From the NCBI GenBank assembly GCA_944349515.1, contig CALVNE010000006.1:1-42226 (forward strand): a DNA stretch of 42,226 bases, given 5' to 3'. Source of the stretch: an uncultured Clostridia bacterium. Its GTDB lineage: Bacteria; Bacillota; Clostridia; Christensenellales; UBA1242. The notes under the pieces are model-generated. The model worked only from the letters and a program-made list of their open reading frames with translations. It was not told the DNA's origin and made no database searches. The position numbers and the translations under genes are program-made. This document shows positions 14,989-23,661 of this stretch, piece by piece (position 1 is the first letter of the stretch; every line of letters begins with the position of its first letter).

Positions 14989-15909
14989 ATGAAAGGATTA
15001 AAATTTTATATCAAAGACAGCCTTAAAAATCACTACGCACTCGGTGCTTTTAACTTTGTGAATATGGAAATGTTAAAAGGTATTGCGGAAGGGGCAAAAG
15101 AAACCCGCTCACCCGCCATTGTTTCCGTCAGCGAAGGTGCGTTTGCCTATACGGACGAAAATTTTGTGAAAGGGCTATATGAGAGCGCAAGAAAAAGTTA
15201 CAAAGATGTTCCACTTTTTTTGCACCTAGACCATGGCAAAAGTTTTGAGATGTGCAAGAAGGCGGTCGACCTAAACTTCGATTCGGTGATGATTGACGGG
15301 AGCGCCCTGCCTTTTGAGGAAAATGTTCTAGTCACAAAAAAGGTGGTTGACTACGCCCACGCTCATGGCGTTTTGGTTGAAGCTGAACTTGGTGTGCTGA
15401 GAGGAATTGAGGACAATGTCAGCGCGGAGGAAAATGTCTACACCAACCCCGAAAGCGCTGAGGAGTTTGTCAGACGCACCGGATGCGACACGCTCGCCGT
15501 GGCGATAGGAACAAGCCATGGCGCATATAAGTTTAGTGGAGAGGCGACCTTGCGATTCGATATCCTCTCTGAAATTGAAAAAAGATTGCCGGATTATCCG
15601 CTGGTGCTACATGGCGCCTCCTCCGTTCCGCAAAAATATGTGGAAGTCATCAACAAATTTGGTGGCGAGGTGACCGGCGCGAAAGGCGTGGACGAAAATT
15701 TGCTAAAGAAGGCGTGCAGAGAGCATAACATCTTTAAAATCAACACCGACACCGACCTAAGATTGGCTTATATCTCCACCGTTAGAAAGCACCTCGCGAA
15801 AAACCCTAACAACATCGACCTTAGAAAATTCAACACGCTTGCTATTGAGGAAATAAAGAATCTCGTGGCGGATAAAAATAGGTGCTTCAACAATATCAAT
15901 CGAATTTAA
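14989..15909 (+). CDS. fba: Class II fructose-1,6-bisphosphate aldolase
   Basis: The enzyme cleaves fructose-1,6-bisphosphate to dihydroxyacetone phosphate and glyceraldehyde-3-phosphate with a zinc ion. The 306-residue protein shows LHLDHGKS (metal and catalytic residues), the VEAELGVLRGIED segment, YTNPESAEEFV, AVAIGTSHGAYKF (second metal His) and VLHGASSVP (phosphate binding). Tagatose-bisphosphate aldolases are close relatives and cannot be excluded. The ATG at 14989 is chosen because GGAGG lies 4 nt upstream; the in-frame extension of 21 codons passes through the promoter. It is a single gene with no clear hairpin terminator after it. Confidence 0.94.
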   Translation: MKGLKFYIKDSLKNHYALGAFNFVNMEMLKGIAEGAKETRSPAIVSVSEGAFAYTDENFVKGLYESARKSYKDVPLFLHLDHGKSFEMCKKAVDLNFDSVMIDGSALPFEENVLVTKKVVDYAHAHGVLVEAELGVLRGIEDNVSAEENVYTNPESAEEFVRRTGCDTLAVAIGTSHGAYKFSGEATLRFDILSEIEKRLPDYPLVLHGASSVPQKYVEVINKFGGEVTGAKGVDENLLKKACREHNIFKINTDTDLRLAYISTVRKHLAKNPNNIDLRKFNTLAIEEIKNLVADKNRCFNNINRI

Positions 15910-16190
15910 GATAGATTAGAGTTTTAGAAAGCAATCCTCGTCTTTAAAAGCGCTAAGACTTCCGAAATATGCGTTATGTTTACAAGTAACCCAAAAATCA
16001 TTCACTAATTAAACTTATAGCAACTATTAATTCATAATATAATTACACCACTTTTAAAACTTGAAAAAGTCAAATATATTAAAAAATGGTATTTTTACAA
16101 AAAAATGTCAAATTTTATGATTTTTTAGCGATTTTTTTGAAAAATAAGGCGTAATTTTTTAAAAAAACTATAAAACACACAGGAGAAATT

Positions 16191-16946
16191 ATGGATAATC
16201 GAGATGTAAGCCACGATGGACATCGCGAAAGATTAACTAACTTGGTTCAAAATTCTGGTTTAGAAAATGTCAGCGAAATTCAAGCGGTGGAGTATTTTTT
16301 GACGTATATCTTCCCTCGCGGAGATGTCAATCCGCTCGCCCACAGACTGCTTGACAAATTTGAAAACTTTTCGAATATTATATATGCCAGCATTAGTGAT
16401 TTAAAATCAATCAAAGGCATCAACGATAGAAGCGCGATGAAGATTTCACATTTCGCGCAACTTTTCGACCTCTTCGTTTCGTCTACCTTAAACGAACGAG
16501 TCAATATCAATGATAAAGAGGACCTTATGGATATGTTTGAGCAACTATTGCGCTTTAAGCCGACCGAAAATCTTTATCTTTTTGGCTTTAACAACAAGGG
16601 CGACCTTCTCCACAAGCGGAAATTCAATCGTAAAAGTATAAACTCGGTGGAAATCAATCCTTTTGAGTTCTACGACTTTATCAACTCGGTTAAGCCATTG
16701 GATATCATTGTTGTGCATAACCACCCGGGTGGCACGGCAGAACCTTCAATAGACGATGTTGAAGCGCTGGATTACATAATGGGTTTGGCAAAAAATTTGG
16801 ATTGCCATGTCATTAACAGTTTTATTGTTGGCGCCGACGGTATTTACAGCCAAACGCAATTCGCCTTCGTTCGCTATTTCCACAATGTTGGCGGAATTGT
16901 CAACTCGCTTGCAAAAATCAACTCCACCGAGAAAAATGATGAATAA
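16191..16946 (+). CDS. radC: RadC family JAB/MPN-domain protein
   Basis: The 251-residue protein has the N-terminal HDGHRERLTNLV block and helix-hairpin-helix-like region (SISDLKSIKGINDRSAMKIS), then a C-terminal JAMM domain with H176-x-H178, S186 and D189 (VVHNHPGGTAEPSIDD). RadC was linked to DNA repair, but its precise activity is unsettled; a metal-dependent hydrolase activity is predicted. AGGAG lies 5 nt before the ATG. The usual HNHPSG has Gly in place of Ser, outside the metal ligands. Downstream is a tandem repeat region with no clear terminator. The 281-nt gap to the aldolase gene contains only A/T tracts. Confidence 0.9.
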   Translation: MDNRDVSHDGHRERLTNLVQNSGLENVSEIQAVEYFLTYIFPRGDVNPLAHRLLDKFENFSNIIYASISDLKSIKGINDRSAMKISHFAQLFDLFVSSTLNERVNINDKEDLMDMFEQLLRFKPTENLYLFGFNNKGDLLHKRKFNRKSINSVEINPFEFYDFINSVKPLDIIVVHNHPGGTAEPSIDDVEALDYIMGLAKNLDCHVINSFIVGADGIYSQTQFAFVRYFHNVGGIVNSLAKINSTEKNDE

Positions 16947-16960
16947 CACTTACTTTACCT

Positions 16961-17532
16961 TTCACTAAAAAATATAACTAAGAATTAAAAGTCAAAAACT
17001 GAAAGTTGTGGATAGGTTTGATAATTATTTGCTTGATATATAATCAAAACCTCTTTAAGTTGCGACGGCGTCACAAACTGCGCCTAGTTTCGTGTTTTGA
17101 TATAAATATCTAAACACTTATCACTTGCTTGTTTGCTCCTTTTCCCCAAAAATAGCAGCATTTTCGTGGACCCCTTATAAAGCATTCCTTCACTGTGAAC
17201 CAATGGTCCACCTTCACTTTTCACACTTCACTAAAAAATATAACTAAGAATTAAAAGTCAAAAACTGAAAGTTGTGGATAGGTTTGGTAACAGTTTGTTT
17301 GAGATATAATCAAATCCTCTTTAAGTTGCGACAGCGTCACAAACTGCGCGTAGTTTCGTGTTTCGATATAAATATCAAAACACTTATCACTTGCTTGTTT
17401 GCTCCTTTTCCCCAAAAATGGCAAGCATTTTCGGGGACCCCATAAAATTTTTCCACAACTGCGAATCTTTAATTCGCCTTCACTGAACGCACCAGCGTTC
17501 CTTCACTATGAACCAACGGTTCACCTTCACTT
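16961..17532. repeat. Tandem duplication, unit of about 266-306 bp
   Basis: Unit 1 (16961-17226) and unit 2 (17227-17532) begin with an identical 60-nt block. Over the next ~154 nt I count about 13 substitutions and one single-base indel. Unit 2 has extra sequence near its end with two more hairpins. A third truncated start (TTCACTAAAAATA) at 17533 borders the tRNA terminator. On the minus strand unit 2 has a protein-like frame ending in YPQLSVFDF; unit 1 has a TAG in it, and most differences would change amino acids, so it is decayed or non-coding. Confidence 0.9.
17461..17523. repeat. Array of three small hairpins with CTTCACT spacers
   Basis: Three 6-bp stems of different sequence follow each other: 17461-17466/17472-17477, 17485-17490/17495-17500 and 17509-17514/17518-17523, with 3-5 nt loops. 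The spacers are CTTCACT (17478-17484), CTTCACTA (17501-17508), then CCTTCACT after the third. In unit 1 only the third hairpin is kept (17196-17210, with a G-T pair on the minus-strand RNA). Confidence 0.75.
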
Positions 17533-17538
17533 TTCACT

Positions 17539-17570
17539 AAAAATAGCCAAGCGATTGCTTGGCTATTTTT
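17539..17570. terminator. tRNA-Glu terminator (bidirectional)
   Basis: A perfect 14-bp stem (17539-17552 with 17557-17570) and GATT loop has A-runs and T-runs at its ends, so it works in both directions. It starts 1 nt from the tRNA CCA end. Confidence 0.9.
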
Positions 17571-17645
17571 TGGTGATCCTAAGGGGAATCGAACCCCTGA
17601 TTCAGCCGTGAGAGGGCTGCGTCTTAACCGCTTGACCATAGGACC
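17571..17645 (-). tRNA. tRNA-Glu (anticodon CTC)
   Basis: The minus strand folds as a complete tRNA of 75 nt: acceptor stem GGTCCTA with TAGGATC (one G-T pair), discriminator A and an encoded CCA. The anticodon stem CAGCC/GGCTG closes a 7-nt loop CTCTCAC with anticodon CTC, reading GAG. The T arm has AGGGG-TTCGATT-CCCCT. It has its own promoter and terminator. Confidence 0.95.
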
Positions 17646-17651
17646 AACTGC

Positions 17652-17680
17652 AGTATAACATAATAAAAATTAAAAAGCAA
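17652..17680 (-). promoter_or_regulatory. tRNA-Glu promoter
   Basis: On the minus strand, TTGCTT (17680-17675), a 17-nt spacer and an extended -10 (TGT-TATACT, hexamer 17657-17652) place the start very close to the first tRNA base. Confidence 0.7.
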
Positions 17681-17779
17681 GTATTTTTCGATTTTTTATT
17701 AAAAAATATATAACATTTCGCCACAAAATTGCGCTGGAACACTTTGCAAACTTTAATTTCTATTTACGCACTCAACATA

Positions 17780-17808
17780 TTGACAAACCAAAAGCTATGT
17801 GATAGAAT
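17780..17808 (+). promoter_or_regulatory. Strong promoter of the 161-residue protein gene
   Basis: TTGACA (17780-17785), a 17-nt spacer and TAGAAT (17803-17808) are close to the sigma-A consensus. The start is expected near 17815. Confidence 0.8.
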
Positions 17809-17833
17809 ACTTGTCATATAGTGGAGGTTTTTT

Positions 17834-18319
17834 ATGAATGATAACACCAGAAATAACGGAGAATTAGCAAGAAAGGGATATAATAGAGAGCGAAACAGCG
17901 TAACGTTATCAAGAGAAGAGTTTAATCGTCACAGACTTCGAACGCAAATTCAATTTATAGCGCTCAGCCCAAGTGGCAGAAATTTTTTGAGAGCGTACGC
18001 TAATGCGGCATACGGCACAAACCTAGTCCCAGAAAAAGAGCCGTATTATTCCACGCTTACCGCCGATGACGAAAGCGTGACCGTAACAATCATGCCACAA
18101 GTGAGAGAGGACGCTGAACCTTACGATTTTACCCTCGTGAATGCTGTGGAGAGTTTACCACCCGAATTTCTACCATATGAACTTAGTGACTGGTTTGAAG
18201 ATTTAATGCAAGACGCCCTCGTAAACAGCAAAGATATCGTTATAGACGAGATAGGAAAATTTGACTACATTGAAGAGCCACAGAAAATGCCAAAGTTTAA
18301 CCCAGAAATGGAAATGTAA
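17834..18319 (+). CDS. Hypothetical protein, 161 residues
   Basis: I do not recognise the family. The product is soluble, with no signal peptide or membrane helix. The N-terminal 45 residues are rich in Arg and Asn (LARKGYNRERNSVTLSREEF), and the C-terminal half is acidic (ELSDWFEDLMQDALV; EIGKFDYIEEP). This charge split may reflect nucleic-acid or partner binding, which is only a guess. Expression signals are strong: near-consensus promoter, GTGGAGG six nt before the ATG, and a terminator directly behind. It is monocistronic, between tRNA-Glu and the pgsA operon. Confidence 0.8.
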   Translation: MNDNTRNNGELARKGYNRERNSVTLSREEFNRHRLRTQIQFIALSPSGRNFLRAYANAAYGTNLVPEKEPYYSTLTADDESVTVTIMPQVREDAEPYDFTLVNAVESLPPEFLPYELSDWFEDLMQDALVNSKDIVIDEIGKFDYIEEPQKMPKFNPEMEM

Positions 18320-18353
18320 ACCTATATAATGATAAAGATTTGTTAAAAGAAAA

Positions 18354-18390
18354 AGAACATATTGTCTAATTTCCAATATGTTCTCTTTTT
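18354..18390 (+). terminator. Terminator of the 161-residue protein gene
   Basis: A perfect 11-bp stem (18354-18364 with 18374-18384) and 9-nt loop is followed by CTTTTTT. It lies 35 nt after the stop codon. Confidence 0.85.
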
Positions 18391-18502
18391 TATTTGTTGT
18401 CCGTTTTTAGCAAACAACATTCATCTCATACGTTCTCTTTTTTATCTATCTTAGAAAAACTACAAAAATTTATAAATAAATTTTGGCGATTTCATATATT
18501 TG

Positions 18503-19249
18503 CTATTTCGCCGAGTTATCCTCCTCGTGATTATCCTCTTCTTCTGCGACCACGTCGATAATCTCTGCGTCCGTTTTAGCATTTTCGGCACTATCAGTAT
18601 TTTTTTCGCTTTCCACAATCACCTTATCCTCTTTGAAAACGTGCTTATTTTTTATCAAATAGTTGCACATGGAAAGAATGGTCATGATAAGCGTGATTGC
18701 AAGAAAAACATAACCTATTAGACATAATACAGTGTAAGCGACACCTGCTATTGCATAGAAAAATTCCTCGACGATAAAAGCAAAGGCAAAATAGTAGATA
18801 AGTGTTAAAAATTGAAAGGTTGCTTTAACTTTTCCATACATATCAGCTTTCAGAACCACGCCCTTAGACGCCGCAAGCGAGCGAAGTGCCATAACGATAA
18901 GTTCACGAGCAATTATAACTATTGCGATAATTATCCCAAGAAAATCAGGGAAAAGTATCGGCCTAGGCAAAAGATTTCCACCATTTGCTGTTATAGGATA
19001 GGCAACGATAAGCAAAAAGCCACTCATCACCAAAAGTTTATCGGCAACAGTGTCAAAAAATGTGCCAAGCGTTGTCACCATATTGCGTTTCCTTGCGATA
19101 TGTCCGTCCAAAAAGTCGGTAAAACTTGCCACCATAAAGATAATTGTTGCCACAAGTTTGCCGTAAGGTATGAAATCGGCAAGATAGAAAAAGGCAAAAA
19201 CTGGAATTAAAAGTAGCCTACAAAGCGTTATTCTATTTGGAAGATTCAT
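18503..19249 (-). CDS. pgsA: CDP-diacylglycerol-glycerol-3-phosphate 3-phosphatidyltransferase with acidic tail
   Basis: PgsA makes phosphatidylglycerol phosphate in the membrane. The CDP-alcohol phosphotransferase motif is complete: D45, D48-G49, A52-R53, G62, D66 and D70. Several membrane helices follow to about residue 200. The last ~45 residues are a Glu/Asp-rich soluble tail absent from typical 180-200 residue PgsA proteins. The ATG at 19249 is chosen because AAAGGAGA lies 4-5 nt upstream and the conserved MNLPNRITLCRL begins there; the longer frame is inside rimO. It overlaps the rimO end by 17 nt, so it is the last gene of ftsK-rimO-pgsA. An AT-only hairpin (18465-18484) follows. Confidence 0.93.
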   Translation of the reverse strand: MNLPNRITLCRLLLIPVFAFFYLADFIPYGKLVATIIFMVASFTDFLDGHIARKRNMVTTLGTFFDTVADKLLVMSGFLLIVAYPITANGGNLLPRPILFPDFLGIIIAIVIIARELIVMALRSLAASKGVVLKADMYGKVKATFQFLTLIYYFAFAFIVEEFFYAIAGVAYTVLCLIGYVFLAITLIMTILSMCNYLIKNKHVFKEDKVIVESEKNTDSAENAKTDAEIIDVVAEEEDNHEEDNSAK

Positions 19250-20564
19250 AAACTTCTCCTTTATAATCGGCGCCGTCAAACGACAAAAGTTTGACCATGG
19301 TAAATTCGCCGACCTTAACATTTCCATTATCCACAATTTTCACGCCAAAGTCAACTGTTGGCGAAAGAAATTCGGTGTGCCCCATGAATAATCCTGTCGA
19401 AGAATCGAAATAGTCGACAAGCGTTTTATATGTTTTTCCCAAATGTTCTTTAGCCTTTTGAAAAGCGACTTCCGCCTGCAATTTTTGCATCTTTTTAAGA
19501 CGCCTTTTCTTCGTAAGTTCGCTATTTTGCCGTTTTATGTAGTAACTTGCCGTGTTTTCTTCACGATAATACGGGAAAAAGCCGGCGTAGTCGAACTTAC
19601 TTTCCTTAATAAAATTGCAAAGTTTTTTGAAAGAAATTTTGTCTTCAGTTGGATAGCCGACAATGAAGGTGGAGCGAATGTGAATGTTTGGATACTCCGT
19701 TTTAAGTAGCGAAATTAAGTCACGCGTGCCTTTTTCATCGAGCCTACGATTCATACTCTTCAAAATATCCTCATCGATATGTTGAAGTGGAATGTCAACA
19801 TACTTGCACATCTTTTTGTTGCTATCTATATAGGAAAGAAGTTCGTTTGTCGTCTTTTCGGGATAGATGTAGTGGAGCCTTATCCACTCAATACCTTTAA
19901 TTTTAGATAACTTTTCAAGTAGCGCGATAAGTTTATTTTCCTTATATAAATCTTCGCCATAACGCGACACATCTTGCGCCACTAAGATAAGTTCCTTGAT
20001 ATTTTTAGAAGCGAGATACTTTGCCTCGTCCACAATCTTTTCGATAGGATAACTTATGTAACGCCCGCGTATCCGCGGAATGGTGCAAAACGAACAGCCA
20101 TTACTGCACCCGTCGGCGATTTTAAGGTAGGCGTAACTCCCGCGCGAGGTGAAAATTCGCCCCTCACCTCCGCGTTTTTTCTCGTGGCTTACCGCGTATA
20201 AATCTTCGATTATCTCACAAATTTTATCGTTCTCTTTCAAACTTAAGAAGGCGTCCACTTCCTTAATTTCTTGTTCAAGTTGCGCCTTGTGACGCTCAGG
20301 TAGACACCCCGTCACCAAAACCTTTTCCACCTTGCCTTTCGCCTTCAAAAGGCAGACCTCAAAGATATTTTCAAGTGCTTCTTTCTTCGCCGGAGTGATA
20401 AAAGCGCAGGTGTTGACGATGACAATCTGCGCGTCGTTTATATCATCGACAATTTCAAAACCATAATCTTTTAGTCTAAAGAGCATTTTTTCTAGGTCGA
20501 CTCTGTTTTTGTCGCACCCAAGCGATATCGCCGAAACCTTCTTTCCTTTTAATTTTTCGTTCAT
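19233..20564 (-). CDS. rimO: Ribosomal protein S12 methylthiotransferase RimO
   Basis: RimO is a radical-SAM enzyme that adds a methylthio group to an Asp of ribosomal protein S12, using two 4Fe-4S clusters. The N-terminal UPF0004 domain has Cys17, Cys53 and Cys87 (SLGCDKNRVD, NTCAFI, GCLPERH). The radical-SAM domain has Cys153, Cys157 and Cys160 (CSNGCSFC), and a TRAM domain ends the 443-residue protein. SLGCDKN and IPRIRGRY are RimO-specific, separating it from MiaB. GAGGAAG lies 5 nt before the ATG. It sits between ftsK (86-nt gap) and pgsA (overlap). Confidence 0.96.
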   Translation of the reverse strand: MNEKLKGKKVSAISLGCDKNRVDLEKMLFRLKDYGFEIVDDINDAQIVIVNTCAFITPAKKEALENIFEVCLLKAKGKVEKVLVTGCLPERHKAQLEQEIKEVDAFLSLKENDKICEIIEDLYAVSHEKKRGGEGRIFTSRGSYAYLKIADGCSNGCSFCTIPRIRGRYISYPIEKIVDEAKYLASKNIKELILVAQDVSRYGEDLYKENKLIALLEKLSKIKGIEWIRLHYIYPEKTTNELLSYIDSNKKMCKYVDIPLQHIDEDILKSMNRRLDEKGTRDLISLLKTEYPNIHIRSTFIVGYPTEDKISFKKLCNFIKESKFDYAGFFPYYREENTASYYIKRQNSELTKKRRLKKMQKLQAEVAFQKAKEHLGKTYKTLVDYFDSSTGLFMGHTEFLSPTVDFGVKIVDNGNVKVGEFTMVKLLSFDGADYKGEVYESSK

Positions 20565-20650
20565 AAAATCTTCCTCATGTTTAATTTTTTTAAGCGCGCC
20601 TTATTTTTTAAAGTGACAACAAAACCTTAACAAAACATCGCCCTTTCACA

Positions 20651-23449
20651 TTAGTCGTATTGGTCGCCAAATATTTCGCGGAATTCGTCCATGGTGGTGT
20701 AAACCGTTCGCCCCTTCACGCCGTCAGCGGTGGAAATGTAGCCCGCCGCCTCCATTTGGTCGATGATACGCGCCGCGCGCGGATAGCCAATGGCAAACTT
20801 ACGCCTTATCATTGTGGCGGACGCTTGCCCGCAGTCGATAGCCATTTTCAGCGCAAGTGGCAAAAGTTCGTCCATTTCGTTATTTACCGCCACCCCTTCC
20901 TTATTGTTTTTGTTTGGATTATTGATTTGCTCTTCAATCTCTTTGTCGAAAATCGGCTTGTTGTTTTCACGCACATAGTCGACAATTCGGTTGGTTTCGC
21001 CGGTGCTTATAAAGCACGCTTGCACACGCTTAGGCTCTTGCGCGCCCACCGGATAATAGAGCATATCGCCCTTACCGAGTAATTTTTCGGCGCCCACGCG
21101 GTCGAGAATGGTCATACTGTCAACGGCGCTAGTGACCGCAAAGGCAATGCGCGAAGGGAAGTTTGATTTAATAAGACCGGTTATGACGTCCACGGACGGT
21201 CTTTGCGTGGCGAGAATAAGGTGTATGCCAGCCGCTCTCGACTTTTGTGCAAGGCGGATAATCTTTTCCTCCACCTCTTTTTTGCCGGTCATCATAAGGT
21301 CGGCAAGTTCGTCAACAATAATAACGATAAATGGCATCTTTTTAACCTTGCCCGAAACTACGTCCGGCGTTTGGTTATATTCGTCGATATTCTTGACGCG
21401 CGCGAAGCCCAAAACCTCAAATCTTCGTTCCATTTCGGTCACCGCCCATGCAAGGGTGTTAATAGCCTTCTGCGTTTCGCACACAACGTTCGGCATAATA
21501 AGGTGAGGCAAGCCGTTATAGGAAGTAAACTCCACGCGCTTAGGGTCAACAAGGATAATTTTCACTTCCTCTGGCGACGCCTTATAAATCATGCTTAGAA
21601 TGATAGAGTTTAAGCAAACACTCTTGCCCGACCCAGTGGAGCCTGCCACCAAAAGGTGAGTGAGTTTTTGCATATTGCAAGTTATGATTTTGCCCGTGAT
21701 ATCCTTGCCGAGCGCAAATGTCAGCGGTGATGTGCTTTCTCTAAATTCTCGGCTCTCTATGACATCTCTCAAACTTACCGTGGCAATCGACTTGTTCGGC
21801 ACTTCCACCCCGACCACGCTCTTGCCCGGCACAGGCGCCTCAATTCTTATCGCCCCCTCAGCGGCAAGCGAAAGCGCGATATCGTCGGCGCGGTTTTTGA
21901 TTTTGGAAACGGAAATCCCCGTTGGCATTTCAAGTTCATACCTCGTCACCGCCGGACCTACAACCACGCCTTGCACTTTAGCTGGAATGCCGAAGTTCTC
22001 CAAACTGTTTTCAAGTAGCACCCGCTTTTCAGCGACATCCTCATTGAGTGTGGAAAGGTCAACCGATTTGGTGGTGATATACTCAATTGGCGGTCTTTCA
22101 TAAACATAAGGCTCTTCCGGTTCTTCTTCCTCTTCCGGCTCAAGTTCATTTTTTGTGAAGATGTTATTTCTGTCATTTCGATTAGGAAATTCCGGTGCAA
22201 AGTTGTTATCTCGTCTTAAATTGTTGAAGGAAGCGTCTGACCTATCCAAACGGCCACGCGCAAAACTATCGCGACTATCTTCAGTACTTTCAATGGCGTT
22301 TTCGTAAATCTCTGGATTTTCTGCCTTTTCCTCGTTCACCGCACTGCGAATGATATCGTCCGCCTCGCGAAGCACCAAATCGTCATCATTAGAAGCGAAA
22401 GGATTGTCAACGTTTTTAAATTCGTCTTGCCTTACTTCGGTCTGCTTTACATTGTCAAATTCGTCATTAAAGTGAGTTTGGCTCGCGGAACTGTCGGACG
22501 TCACTATGTCAGCAGTTTGAGGGGAATTTTGAGTGGCGTCGACGCTGATATTGTCCTCTTGCTGTTTTAAAATTTCCACATTATTCTTCACTTCTTCCTT
22601 GGCTGGGGCTTTGTTTATCTCTTTGAAGTAGTCCTCATAGTTTATCTCCGGCGGAGTTAAGATGAGTTCGCGGAGAGATTTTGGCTCCTCTTTCTTCTTT
22701 TCCACCTTCGGAGTTTCGTCTTTAAAATATTCATACGCCTTGTTGCGCTTTTTATCGAGTCCCAAAAGTTCGCGTGTGGAGAGCGCCTTCTTTTCCTCCT
22801 TTTCCTCCTCTTCAAGTTTGCCGTTTAAAACAACATTGACCTCTTCCCTCTCAGGTTTTACATATTCCTCCTTTGCTGGCGCTTTTTCTTCAACGGTCTC
22901 AATGCGGTTTATTGTTTTCTTTTCCTTTTTAACCACCGGTGCGTTAGAGCGTTTAAACACATTGAGACTGTCTAAGAACACCCCAAGCGACAACAAAAAG
23001 GCAAGCGCCAAAATGAGATATGCCCCCACGCTGTTTGCAATATACAAAAGTGAGGTCGACAAAATTCCGGTGAGTATTCCGCCCGCCGTCCACGTGCGAG
23101 AATAGTTTAAGCCCAAATGTTGAAGATAGGTCAAATCTCCCTTTCCGCCCACAATGATAAGTTGAATAATCGCCAAAAAGAAATAGACCATAAGCGCCAT
23201 GGAAATGATGTAGCGCTTAGGCATAACATACTTTCGCTTGTTCACAAAAGCAAGTCCAACAATGAAGAGAATGAGAAAGAGCGGATAGGCAAACACACCG
23301 AACACGCCAAGAAGAAAGGAATAGAACGCCGGCCATATGCCCGTCAAAAAAAGGTAAATGACAGAGGAAACGCCAATGAGCGTAAAGCCGACAATTTTTT
23401 TGACATCCCTTTTCCCTTTCTTTTTTGAATTGAGTTTATAAACCGCCAT
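20651..23449 (-). CDS. ftsK: DNA translocase FtsK/SpoIIIE
   Basis: This septum-bound ATPase pumps chromosomal DNA through the division or sporulation septum. Residues 1-170 carry four to five membrane helices. A long, acidic, low-complexity linker covers about 180-460. The RecA-like motor has Walker A GSTGSGKS (603-610) and Walker B FIVIIVDELAD (about 706-716). The winged-helix gamma domain (about 855-932; QASATMIRRKFAIGYPRAAR) reads the orienting DNA sequences. The 932-residue length reflects the long linker. It is the only such gene in the window, so SpoIIIE and FtsK functions cannot be separated. GAGG lies 5 nt before the ATG. It starts the ftsK-rimO-pgsA operon. Confidence 0.96.
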   Translation of the reverse strand: MAVYKLNSKKKGKRDVKKIVGFTLIGVSSVIYLFLTGIWPAFYSFLLGVFGVFAYPLFLILFIVGLAFVNKRKYVMPKRYIISMALMVYFFLAIIQLIIVGGKGDLTYLQHLGLNYSRTWTAGGILTGILSTSLLYIANSVGAYLILALAFLLSLGVFLDSLNVFKRSNAPVVKKEKKTINRIETVEEKAPAKEEYVKPEREEVNVVLNGKLEEEEKEEKKALSTRELLGLDKKRNKAYEYFKDETPKVEKKKEEPKSLRELILTPPEINYEDYFKEINKAPAKEEVKNNVEILKQQEDNISVDATQNSPQTADIVTSDSSASQTHFNDEFDNVKQTEVRQDEFKNVDNPFASNDDDLVLREADDIIRSAVNEEKAENPEIYENAIESTEDSRDSFARGRLDRSDASFNNLRRDNNFAPEFPNRNDRNNIFTKNELEPEEEEEPEEPYVYERPPIEYITTKSVDLSTLNEDVAEKRVLLENSLENFGIPAKVQGVVVGPAVTRYELEMPTGISVSKIKNRADDIALSLAAEGAIRIEAPVPGKSVVGVEVPNKSIATVSLRDVIESREFRESTSPLTFALGKDITGKIITCNMQKLTHLLVAGSTGSGKSVCLNSIILSMIYKASPEEVKIILVDPKRVEFTSYNGLPHLIMPNVVCETQKAINTLAWAVTEMERRFEVLGFARVKNIDEYNQTPDVVSGKVKKMPFIVIIVDELADLMMTGKKEVEEKIIRLAQKSRAAGIHLILATQRPSVDVITGLIKSNFPSRIAFAVTSAVDSMTILDRVGAEKLLGKGDMLYYPVGAQEPKRVQACFISTGETNRIVDYVRENNKPIFDKEIEEQINNPNKNNKEGVAVNNEMDELLPLALKMAIDCGQASATMIRRKFAIGYPRAARIIDQMEAAGYISTADGVKGRTVYTTMDEFREIFGDQYD

Positions 23450-23661
23450 ACTCCCCTCTTATTTCTATTTAATTATAGCACTTAAATAATCTTATTCAAA
23501 ACACTTTCACAATTTTTTCAAATTTTTATCAAAAAAATACTTCAAAAAAAGTGGAAAATAAAAGAGCAATTTTGTTATATTTCTATAAAAAACATAAAAA
23601 AATTACCATTTTTTTTGATTTTTTTGCAAATTTCGCGATTTTTTTGCATTTTTTATCGCAA

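Larger units (their letters stand above)
16947..17570. other. Intergenic region between radC and tRNA-Glu
   Basis: No intact gene is seen. Almost the whole region is a tandem duplication (16961-17532) with hairpins in its right part, ending at the tRNA terminator. A 70-codon plus-strand frame at 17399-17611 runs through the terminator and antisense to the tRNA and is not called. Confidence 0.7.

Noticed and set aside
17509..17523. LexA-type box (GAAC, spacer, GTTC)
   Set aside because: Spacer is 5 nt instead of 4 and it is one of a set of hairpins with varying stems, so it is better explained as a hairpin module.
16961..17532. CRISPR-like array
   Set aside because: Only two long, unequal units; hairpin modules have no regular repeat-spacer length, and no cas gene is in the window.
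17399..17611. 70-codon plus-strand frame beside the tRNA
   Set aside because: It covers the hairpin array, the terminator and the antisense of tRNA-Glu; no ribosome-binding site.
17571..17645. tRNA as attachment site of an integrated element
   Set aside because: No repeat of the tRNA 3' end and no integrase gene was seen in the window.
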